NCBI GenBank assembly: GCA_016869915.1
Contig: VGDA01000300.1
Location: forward strand, 1-5,080
Reading direction: 5' to 3'
From: Alphaproteobacteria bacterium
GTDB lineage: Bacteria; Pseudomonadota; Alphaproteobacteria; CACIAM-22H2
DNA: 5,080 nt
Shown in pieces: positions 1 through 4,765 of the stretch. The stretch's first letter is position 1, and each line of letters begins with the position of its first letter. The position numbers and the translations under genes were made by a program. The notes under the pieces are model-generated. The model did not search any database and had not been told where the DNA came from. It saw only the letters and a program-made list of their open reading frames with translations.

Positions 1-2
1 GC

Positions 3-89
3 CATGCGCGGACCGTGGCCGCCTTCGTCCGCCTCGCCATGATCCGCATCATGCTCCGTCGCCTCGCGCGACCAAATCCATGCAACTGA
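3..89 (+). CDS. IS5-family-like transposase, C-terminal fragment (partial at window edge)
   Basis: Frame 3 is open from the left edge to a TGA at 87-89 and gives 28 residues containing FVRLAMIRIMLRRLA. This aromatic/Leu/Ile/Arg-rich helix resembles the extreme C-terminus of IS5-family DDE transposases, where a run like AFxxLAxIRIxLRRL is common just before the stop. The catalytic DDE residues would lie upstream, outside the window. The stop is followed after 23 bases by the candidate IS terminus, the spacing expected for an IS whose transposase fills almost the whole element. The other two plus-strand frames give no recognisable peptide. Whether the full gene is intact cannot be judged here. 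Confidence 0.6.
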   Translation, partial: HARTVAAFVRLAMIRIMLRRLARPNPCN

Positions 90-96
90 ATCGGAA

Positions 97-112
97 CTTC
101 TCGGATCGGCTC
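97..112. repeat. Candidate terminal inverted repeat of the insertion sequence
   Basis: Read inward from the right end (minus strand) the sequence is GAGCCGATCCGAGAAG. From memory, IS1031-group elements of IS5 start with a similar GAGCC(T)GATCCG-type motif. The element boundary is placed at 112/113, so the flanking TGA at 113-115 would be one copy of a 3-bp target duplication. The partner repeat lies outside the window, so the assignment is by resemblance only. Confidence 0.45.
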
Positions 113-134
113 TGAGGCCGCGGGCGGGCCTCAG
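112..134 (-). terminator. Stem-loop overlapping the aldolase stop codon (possible weak terminator)
   Basis: TGAGGCC at 113-119 pairs perfectly with GGCCTCA at 127-133 around a 7-base loop, and the C112-G134 pair extends the stem to 8 bp. The right arm includes the stop codon of the class II aldolase gene (131-133). It would fold at the 3' end of the operon transcript. There is no run of U after it, so it is not a classic intrinsic terminator. It may protect the mRNA 3' end or be coincidental in GC-rich DNA. Confidence 0.3.
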
Positions 135-904
135 GCCGCGAAGTCGTCCTCGCCGCGGCGCAGCAGCACGCGCTTGAGCGCGTCGAAATGGCGCTGCGCG
201 GGGCTCGCGCCCGCAGGAGCGACGCCGCCGCCATCGAGGCCGAACTCCACCTGCCTGCGCAACGTCGCCATCACGTCCTGGCGCACCCGCCGGCGCGGCT
301 GGCCGGTCATGTAGGCGTAGACCTGGGTCTGGCAGGCGCGCTCGAGGTAGTAGAGCCGGTCATAGGCCTCGGCGAGCGTGCGGCCGGCGACCATCACGCC
401 ATGGCTCGCCATGAACATGATCGTCTTGCCGTCCTCGAGCTTCGTCGCGAGCCGCTCGCCCTCCGAAGGGTCGTGCGCGAGGCCGGTGTAGTCCTCGTCG
501 TAGCAGATCATCGGCGCGAGGATGGCCGCGGACTGGCCGATCGGCTCGAGCCGCTGGTCCTGCAGCAGGGTCAGCGTCGTCGCGAATGGCATGTGCGTGT
601 GCAGCAGCACCTCGGCCTGCGGCTTGAGCCGGTGGAGCGGCGCATGGATGCACCACGCGGTCAGCTCGATCTCGCCCTCGCCCTCGACGACCCGTCCCTC
701 GTAGTCGCAGACGAGGAAGTCGCTCGCCTTCACCTCGGCCCAGTGCAGGCCGTAGGGGATGGCGAGGAAGTGCCCGGGACGCCCCGGCACGTTCATCGTG
801 AAGTGGTTGCAGATGCCCTCGTTGAAGCCGTGCATCACCGCCATGCGATGGGCGGCCGCGAGGTCCACGCGCGCCTGCCACACCGGATCCGTCGTCCCGG
901 ACAT
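131..904 (-). CDS. Class II aldolase/adducin family protein
   Basis: A 257-residue cytoplasmic protein of the class II aldolase/adducin fold, whose members are metal-dependent aldolases, epimerases, dehydratases or decarboxylases acting on sugar phosphates and hydroxy acids. The metal-site motif LHTHMPFATT supplies His102 and His104, and SHGVMVAG supplies His168. The N-terminal NEGICNHFTMN (residues 28-38) is the usual substrate-loop region, typically GxxxGxxSxR/N. The stretch LTAWCIHAPLH (81-91) corresponds to the SSEWxxH motif of fuculose-phosphate aldolase, but the catalytic Glu position is Ala83. True aldol cleavage by that mechanism is therefore doubtful, as in the adducin-like branch of the family. 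The length fits the roughly 210-260 residue family range. ATG at 904 is preferred over the in-frame ATG at 910 because GGGAG sits 6 bases before 904 and directly abuts 910. It is the last gene of the TRAP operon, 35 bases after the small unknown gene. The substrate is unknown. Confidence 0.9.
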   Translation of the reverse strand: MSGTTDPVWQARVDLAAAHRMAVMHGFNEGICNHFTMNVPGRPGHFLAIPYGLHWAEVKASDFLVCDYEGRVVEGEGEIELTAWCIHAPLHRLKPQAEVLLHTHMPFATTLTLLQDQRLEPIGQSAAILAPMICYDEDYTGLAHDPSEGERLATKLEDGKTIMFMASHGVMVAGRTLAEAYDRLYYLERACQTQVYAYMTGQPRRRVRQDVMATLRRQVEFGLDGGGVAPAGASPAQRHFDALKRVLLRRGEDDFAA

Positions 905-910
905 CGCCAT

Positions 911-915
911 CTCCC
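911..915 (-). promoter_or_regulatory. Shine-Dalgarno site that decides the aldolase start
   Basis: The minus strand reads GGGAG then ATGGCG then ATG. Spacing from GGGAG is 6 bases to the ATG at 904, and zero to the ATG at 910. A ribosome site needs a gap of about 5-9 bases, so translation most likely starts at 904, giving MSGTTDP and not MAMSGTTDP. Confidence 0.65.
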
Positions 916-939
916 GATCTGGCCCTCGCTGGCGCCGCC

Positions 940-1227
940 TCAGAGCGGGCCGCGGGCCGACTGCGTGCCGAGCAGGTTGTCCATCAGGTGCGCGACGAAG
1001 GCGTCGCGGTCCGCCGCGGAGGCCTCGGCCTGCTCCGCGGTCGGTGCGAAGGCGTCGAGCGACCCCTCCGCCAGCGCGCCCTGCCTGACCAGCAGCGCCT
1101 CCATGCAGCGCACGCGGTCCCGCAGGACGTAGACCTCGCCGGCCAGCGCCATCACGACCCCGAGGACCCGGTCGATCGCCGGATCCGCGAAGAAGGTCTG
1201 CTCTGGCCTGGACTTCGCGTCGCCCAT
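940..1227 (-). CDS. Small protein of unknown function inside the TRAP/aldolase operon
   Basis: A 95-residue protein that I do not recognise as a named family. It has no signal peptide, no strong membrane segment and no metal-binding motif. Residues 15-48 (DPAIDRVLGVVMALAG, then EVYVLRDRVRCMEALL) look like one long amphipathic helix that could dimerise. The middle (51-74) is rich in Ala and Glu and probably a linker, and a second short helix follows at about 75-87 (RDAFVAHLMDNLL). The ATG at 1225-1227 has a good ribosome site, GGGGGA ending about 8 bases upstream, which supports it as a real gene. It lies between dctP and the class II aldolase gene on the same strand, with gaps of 73 and 35 bases, so it is probably co-transcribed and tied to the same pathway. 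A subunit or helper of the aldolase-like enzyme is conceivable, but this is inference from position only. Confidence 0.75.
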   Translation of the reverse strand: MGDAKSRPEQTFFADPAIDRVLGVVMALAGEVYVLRDRVRCMEALLVRQGALAEGSLDAFAPTAEQAEASAADRDAFVAHLMDNLLGTQSARGPL

Positions 1228-1261
1228 TGCGTCAATCCCCCGTCCGTCCCTCTTCCCGAAG

Positions 1262-1292
1262 GGGGAAGGCGGCGGCGACCGCCGCCTTCCCC
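1262..1292 (-). other. Intercistronic stem-loop between dctP and the downstream genes
   Basis: A perfect 14-bp inverted repeat, GGGGAAGGCGGCGG (1262-1275) and its complement (1279-1292), around the 3-base loop CGA. It begins 8 bases after the dctP stop codon in transcript direction. No U-run follows on the minus strand, so full Rho-independent termination is unlikely. A strong hairpin just after a binding-protein gene is a known way to raise the level of that gene's mRNA relative to distal genes, by stopping 3' exonucleases or by partial termination. That role is inferred here. Confidence 0.6.
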
Positions 1293-1300
1293 GCCCGTCG

Positions 1301-2287
1301 TCAGAGCGCCCGGATGCGGTCCCAGGCGCCGGCGCCGTAGACCTCCTCGGCGAGGCGCTTGTTGAGCGGCTCCATGCGCCTCGTGATCTCGGCCTGGTCG
1401 ATGGTGACGACGGAGTCGTCGCCGTTGAAGCGCCGCCACGTGGCGAGGTCCGTCGTGATCGCGTTGACGCCGGCCTGGAAGTAATCGGTCGCCTCCATCT
1501 CCTCGAAGGTCTGCAGCACGATGCGCTGCTGCTGCTCGTTGAGGCGGCGCCAGGCGCGGGTGGAGATCGCCTCCTTGTCGAGGCCTTCGCCGAACGGGTT
1601 CGACAGGACGAACTTGGACACCTCGTAGAACTTGCCCGCGACCGACGGGTTGAGCGCCGACACGAAGCCGTCGACCGTGCCGTTCTGCAGCGCGAGGTAG
1701 ATCTCGTTGAAGGCGATCGGGGTCGGGTTCGCGCCGAGGAACTTGAGCGCCTCGACCATGCCCTCGATCTGCGGCGCGCGCAGCTTCATGCCCTTGATCT
1801 CCTCGAGCGAGGTGATCTTCTTCTTGGTCGACAGGACCCAGGGGCCGAGGCGGCCGATGCCGAGCAGGCGGGCCTGGTAGCGCTTCTCGAGCACCTCGGC
1901 GGCCTGCGCGCCGATCTGGCTCTGCATGACGCGCTTGGAGTGGCCGGCGTCGCGGAAGAAGCCCGGCGAGTAGAAGATGTCGAACTCGCGGGTTCCGGTG
2001 TAGGCGCCGTTGTAGACGTCGATCGTGCCGAGGGCCATGCCCTCGAGCAGGCGCTGCTCGCCGCCGAGCGTGCCGGCGAAGATCTCGACCTTGATGCCGC
2101 CATTGGTCCGCTTGGCGACCTCGTTCCAGAGCTTGACGTTGAACTGGTTCGAGATCGTCTGCGGGTTGCCGGCGTTGCCGAACTTCAGGTTGACGACCCG
2201 GCCCTGCGCCGAGGCGGCGAGGCCATGGCCGGCGACGCCTGCGGCCGCGGCCGAGGCGAGGACGGAGCGGCGGGAAACGAAGGCCAT
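1301..2287 (-). CDS. dctP: TRAP transporter substrate-binding protein, DctP family
   Basis: The periplasmic receptor of a TRAP transporter, 328 residues (family about 320-340). It binds a carboxylate-bearing solute and delivers it to the DctQM membrane complex. The N-terminus has a twin-arginine-like signal (SRRSVLASAAAA, residues 5-16) and an Ala-rich stretch with likely cleavage after ASA-Q near residue 27, suggesting Tat export. The mature domain starts VNLKFGNAGNPQT. GMKLRAPQ (166-173) contains Arg170, the near-invariant Arg that salt-bridges the ligand carboxylate in this family. FNEIYLALQNGTVDGF (193-208) is the family hallmark. FFRDAGHSKRVM (110-121) and GPWVLSTKKKI (148-158) are also typical. 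The start ATG at 2285-2287 is backed by GGGAG 6 bases upstream. It lies 52 bases downstream of dctM, and the order dctQ-dctM-dctP puts the receptor last among the transporter genes. Ligand identity cannot be deduced; the residues SALNPSV after the hallmark line the pocket and would be informative by comparison. Confidence 0.95.
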   Translation of the reverse strand: MAFVSRRSVLASAAAAGVAGHGLAASAQGRVVNLKFGNAGNPQTISNQFNVKLWNEVAKRTNGGIKVEIFAGTLGGEQRLLEGMALGTIDVYNGAYTGTREFDIFYSPGFFRDAGHSKRVMQSQIGAQAAEVLEKRYQARLLGIGRLGPWVLSTKKKITSLEEIKGMKLRAPQIEGMVEALKFLGANPTPIAFNEIYLALQNGTVDGFVSALNPSVAGKFYEVSKFVLSNPFGEGLDKEAISTRAWRRLNEQQQRIVLQTFEEMEATDYFQAGVNAITTDLATWRRFNGDDSVVTIDQAEITRRMEPLNKRLAEEVYGAGAWDRIRAL

Positions 2288-2339
2288 TGTTTTCTCCCTT
2301 GGGGTTGAAGCCAGTCTGGAAAGGGTCCTGCCGACCTTG

Positions 2340-3632
2340 TCAGTCCATCAGAAGTTTGGGAAGCCAGAGCGACAGGCCGGGTACGTAGGTGATGAGCAGC
2401 AGGACGGCGAACAGGACATAGAGATAGGGCATCATGTCCTTGAAGACAGCCATGGGGTCGACCCTGGCGATCAGCCCGACGACGTTGAGGATCAGCCCGA
2501 CCGGGGGCGTCACCAGCCCGAGCACCACGTTGATGACGAAGATCACGGCGAGGTGGATCGGGTCGACGCCGAGCTCGGTGAACATGGGAAAGACGATCGG
2601 CCCGAGGACGAGCATCAGCGGCAGCGGCTCCATGAACGTGCCGAGCGCGAGGAGCAGCACGTTGAAGAGCAGCAGCAGAACGTTGACGTTGCCGGAGATG
2701 GCGAGCATCGCCGAGGTCACGAGCTCGCCGAAGCGCTCCAGGACCGAGAGTGCGGAGAACATCTGCGCCATGCCGACCGTCAGCATGATGATCGAGGTGA
2801 CGAGCGCGGCGCGCGCGGCGCAGTCGACGATCGTGCGCAGCGACAACGTCCGGAACACCAGCAGGCCGAGCAGCATGACGTAGCCGACGAGGATCGCGGC
2901 CGCCTCGGTCGGCGTGGCGACCCCGCTCGCCATGGCGCGCACCACCACCAGCGGCGCGGCGAGCGGCAGGATCGCGGCGAGGATGGCGGCGCGCCTCTCG
3001 CCCCAGTCGGCGCGCGGCTCGACCGGGTAGCCGCGACCGCGCGCGATCCACCACGTGATCGCGAACATGGACAGGCTCATCAGCGTGCCGGGGATGATCC
3101 CCGCGAGGAAGAGCTTGCCCACCGACAGGTTCATGATCGCGCCGATCAGCACGAACGAGATCGAGGGCGGGACGATGGGGCCGACCGTGGAGGCGGCGGC
3201 GATCACGGCGCAGGAGAAGCCGATGGGATAGCCGCGCTTCGTCATCTGGGGGATGAGGACGGTGCCGGTGGCGGCCGCGTCCGCGATCGCCGAGCCGGAG
3301 ATCCCGGCCATGGCGTAGTTCGACACCACGCCCACGTTCGCCAGCCCGCCCCGGACGTGCCCGACGAAGGCCGAGGCGACGCGCACCAGCCTGTGCGTGA
3401 CGCCGGCCTCGGTCATCAGCTCGCCCGCGAAGAGGAAGAGCGGGATCGCGAGCAGCGCGAAGCTGTCGACGCCGTCGAAGACGTAGAGCGGGAAGCTCAC
3501 GTAGTTGGCGTCGTCGAGGAGGACGTCGGAGAGGACGAGGTAGCTGAGGCAGGCGAAGCCGATCGCCCAGGCCACCTCCATGCCCAGCATGATGAAGGCG
3601 ACGAGCAGGAAGATGAGCGTGGCGAGCAGCAT
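2340..3632 (-). CDS. dctM: TRAP transporter large permease, DctM family
   Basis: The ion-coupled transmembrane subunit of the TRAP transporter, 430 residues (family about 425-430), strongly hydrophobic with roughly 11-12 membrane segments. Family motifs appear in the expected order: AIPLFLFAGELM (62-73); GISGSAIADAAATG (110-123), one of the two helical-hairpin regions involved in Na+ and substrate binding; IPQMTKRGYP (127-136); GPIVPPSISF (151-160); TPTEAAAILVGY (240-251); GTFMEPLPLML (331-341); and LGLVTPPVGLILN (371-383), the second hairpin region. The N-terminus MLLATLIFLLVAFIMLGMEVAWAIG is a normal start with no extension. Only 3 bases separate it from the dctQ stop, so the two are almost certainly translationally coupled. 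No recognisable strong ribosome site precedes the ATG. By homology to characterised members, transport is probably driven by a Na+ or H+ gradient. No missing residue or frameshift was seen. Confidence 0.96.
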   Translation of the reverse strand: MLLATLIFLLVAFIMLGMEVAWAIGFACLSYLVLSDVLLDDANYVSFPLYVFDGVDSFALLAIPLFLFAGELMTEAGVTHRLVRVASAFVGHVRGGLANVGVVSNYAMAGISGSAIADAAATGTVLIPQMTKRGYPIGFSCAVIAAASTVGPIVPPSISFVLIGAIMNLSVGKLFLAGIIPGTLMSLSMFAITWWIARGRGYPVEPRADWGERRAAILAAILPLAAPLVVVRAMASGVATPTEAAAILVGYVMLLGLLVFRTLSLRTIVDCAARAALVTSIIMLTVGMAQMFSALSVLERFGELVTSAMLAISGNVNVLLLLFNVLLLALGTFMEPLPLMLVLGPIVFPMFTELGVDPIHLAVIFVINVVLGLVTPPVGLILNVVGLIARVDPMAVFKDMMPYLYVLFAVLLLITYVPGLSLWLPKLLMD

Positions 3633-3635
3633 GGC

Positions 3636-4163
3636 TCAGCCCATCCCCGCGCCGGACTGCTGCGCCTCGCGGACGTCGCCGCCCGTGCGCATCGCGCGCA
3701 GGACGCCGAGCAACCGGCGCGCCTGGTAGATGGCCGCGATCCCAAGCCCGCCGAGCATCGGGATCACGAGCACCGCCTCGCTCCAGCCCGTCGAGAGCAT
3801 CGTCGTCCCCCACTTGAGCCTGAGCAGGGGCAGCGTGAACCAGGCCAGCACGCCGATCATCGCGAGGACGAGGACGTGCATGACCGCCTCGTTGGCGAGG
3901 CGCACGGGCCGGGGCATCGCGTCGACGAGGCTCGTCACGCGGATGTTCAGGCCCAGCTTGATCGCGAGGCCGAGGGTGGCGAAGACCATCCACACGAAGA
4001 GCGTGCGGGGCACGTCCTCGGACCAGAGCGGCGGCCGGTTGAAGAAGTAGCGCGCGGCCACTGCGTAGAGCATCGTACCGGTCATCGCGAGCATCAGGAA
4101 CGCGCCGGAAAGCCAGAACACCCGGTCGACGGCGGTCCTCGGCCTCATGCCGCCCTCGGACAT
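3636..4163 (-). CDS. dctQ: TRAP transporter small permease, DctQ family
   Basis: The small membrane subunit of the TRAP transporter, 175 residues with the chosen start, with four membrane helices at about 14-37, 56-74, 92-111 and 130-148. The stretch ARYFFNRPPLWSEDVPRTLF (37-56), followed by WMVFATLGLAIKLGLNIRV, is the DctQ signature: an Arg-Tyr-x-Phe-Asn turn, a WSE motif, then a helix ending before a basic/polar Ile-Arg-Val. The open frame extends upstream to an ATG at 4286, but the added 41 residues are Pro/Arg-rich, run through the palindromic intergenic DNA and have no ribosome site. ATG at 4163 has AAGAGG 9 bases upstream and gives the normal family N-terminus. An internal ATG at 4148 (MRPRTAV) is an alternative start, with GAGG 5 bases before it. 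It is the first gene of the operon and faces the divergent intergenic region, so the operon promoter should lie at 4164-4363. The C-terminal tail after residue 155 is polar and cytoplasmic. Confidence 0.93.
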   Translation of the reverse strand: MSEGGMRPRTAVDRVFWLSGAFLMLAMTGTMLYAVAARYFFNRPPLWSEDVPRTLFVWMVFATLGLAIKLGLNIRVTSLVDAMPRPVRLANEAVMHVLVLAMIGVLAWFTLPLLRLKWGTTMLSTGWSEAVLVIPMLGGLGIAAIYQARRLLGVLRAMRTGGDVREAQQSGAGMG

Positions 4164-4210
4164 CGATGCTCGCCTCTTGCTGCTGGATGGAATGCCCGGG
4201 ACACGGGTCA

Positions 4211-4242
4211 TCCCGCGCCGGGGCCAGGGCCCCGGCGCGGGA
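4211..4242. repeat. Perfect 15+15 palindrome in the divergent intergenic region
   Basis: TCCCGCGCCGGGGCC (4211-4225) is followed by AG and then its exact reverse complement (4228-4242). It lies between the divergently transcribed dctQ gene and the small plus-strand gene, 48 bases upstream of the dctQ start. It could be an operator for a dimeric regulator, a 5'-leader hairpin in the dctQMP transcript, or a genome-wide REP-type repeat. No U-run follows on either strand, which argues against a simple terminator. Confidence 0.8.
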
Positions 4243-4250
4243 CGGCGGGC

Positions 4251-4279
4251 ATAATGTCGGCGCACCGTGCCTCGCGCAA
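4251..4279 (-). promoter_or_regulatory. Candidate promoter for the dctQMP operon
   Basis: On the minus strand, TTGCGC (4274-4279) and CATTAT (4251-4256) are separated by exactly 17 bases, matching sigma70 at 3/6 and 4/6 positions. Transcription would start near 4244, right at the edge of the palindrome at 4211-4242. On the plus strand the same A/T-rich island reads CATAAT (4250-4255), 5/6 to a -10 box, but I see no matching -35. The island is the most AT-rich spot in this intergenic region. This is a pattern match only. Confidence 0.3.
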
Positions 4280-4363
4280 CATGCATGGCGGGCCGGCGGC
4301 GCCGCGCGCCGGGGACGCGCGCGGCGGTTGCGCGTCGTCGGCGACGCTGCCAGTTTCCACGCC

Positions 4364-4747
4364 ATGCAGAGCGACATGGCAGGCGCGCCGCAATGCGCCG
4401 GGGCGGGCGATCGCCACGAGATCGTTGCCGAGGTCACCTCGGCGATCCATTGCGCCAACTTCATCCAGGCGGGGCAGGTCTTCGTCTTCGACATGAAGGG
4501 CGTGATCAAGGCGGAGAAGTCGACGGCAAATCTCTGCCTCGGCATCCTCGCGCGGATCCAGCCCGGGCTGCTGATGGCGATGGACCGCGCTGCCGAGGGG
4601 CTCCATCCGATCAGCCCGCGCTGGCGGAACTTCGACTGCTACGACCTCGGCATCGACCACGGCGGCATGGGCAAGGTGACCGTGAAGCTGCACCTGCGCG
4701 ACGCCGCCACGCACGAGGTCCTGCGCGAACTCCCCTCGCCCGCATGA
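4364..4747 (+). CDS. Small conserved protein, possibly TIGR04076-like; paralog of the convergent neighbour
   Basis: A 127-residue soluble protein with no signal peptide or membrane helix. The recognisable domain starts at HEIVAEVTSAIHC (18-30) and continues through AGQVFVFDM (36-44), EKSTANLCLGIL (51-62), DRAAEGL (74-80), WRNFDCYDLG (87-96) and GKVTVKLHLRD (103-113). The layout, an N-terminal strand, a Cys before a Gly-Gln/Asp turn, a Leu-Cys helix start and a late Cys-x-Asp, reminds me of the small TIGR04076 family, whose function is not known. Cys30, Cys58 and Cys92 could bind metal or be redox-active, but this is speculation. The frame is open from 4166, but the upstream part is Arg/Ala/Gly-rich intergenic DNA; the in-frame ATGs at 4364 and 4376 are the plausible starts. 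Neither has a strong ribosome site, so the start is uncertain. It diverges from the TRAP operon and converges on a homologous gene 18 bases downstream. Similarity to that neighbour is the best proof that the frame is real. Confidence 0.8.
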   Translation: MQSDMAGAPQCAGAGDRHEIVAEVTSAIHCANFIQAGQVFVFDMKGVIKAEKSTANLCLGILARIQPGLLMAMDRAAEGLHPISPRWRNFDCYDLGIDHGGMGKVTVKLHLRDAATHEVLRELPSPA

Positions 4748-4764
4748 GCCGGCGGCGCGCCGGC
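4748..4764. terminator. Stem-loop between the two convergent stop codons
   Basis: GCCGGCG (4748-4754) pairs with CGCCGGC (4758-4764) around a 3-base loop, filling nearly the whole 18-base gap between the two converging stop codons. A hairpin here could act as a shared terminator in both directions. No T-run flanks it on either side, so this is tentative, and short GC hairpins arise easily by chance in DNA of this composition. Confidence 0.35.
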
Positions 4765-4765
4765 G

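Larger units (their letters stand above)
1..112 (+). mobile_element. Right end of an IS5-family-like insertion sequence
   Basis: The first 112 bases look like the 3' end of an insertion sequence that begins before the window. It consists of a transposase C-terminus on the plus strand (stop at 87-89) and a short tail ending in a candidate terminal inverted repeat at 97-112. The bases just outside, 113-115, are TGA, which fits the TNA target duplication known for the IS1031 group of IS5. The other end is not visible, so whether the element is complete cannot be told. The family call rests on recalled resemblance of the transposase tail and terminus. Confidence 0.6.

Noticed and set aside
188..1132. 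A 314-codon open frame on the plus strand
   Set aside because: It is antisense to the class II aldolase gene and the small unknown gene. The Arg/Ala/Val/His-rich product has no motif, and its existence is explained by GC-rich third positions.
4164..4286. A 41-residue N-terminal extension of DctQ starting at 4286
   Set aside because: The extension is Pro/Arg-rich, encoded by the palindrome and intergenic DNA, and lacks a ribosome site. ATG 4163 has AAGAGG at suitable spacing and gives the normal family N-terminus.
4166..4363. A 66-residue N-terminal extension of the plus-strand small gene
   Set aside because: It translates the divergent intergenic region into Arg/Ala/Gly-rich sequence with no counterpart in the homologous neighbour. 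The similarity starts only after the ATGs at 4364/4376.
2025..4496. An 823-codon open frame on the plus strand
   Set aside because: It lies antisense to dctP, dctM and dctQ. Its product is an Asp/Glu/His/Arg-rich, low-complexity string with no domain, the usual antisense shadow of a high-GC membrane protein gene.
2185..4545. A 786-codon open frame on the minus strand in another frame
   Set aside because: It overlaps dctM and dctQ out of frame and is Arg/Ala/Pro-rich without recognisable domains, while the overlapped frames carry clear TRAP motifs.
4208..4714. A 168-codon minus-strand frame opposite the plus-strand small gene
   Set aside because: The plus-strand frame has a homolog next door in the window, while this one is low-complexity and unlike anything recognisable.
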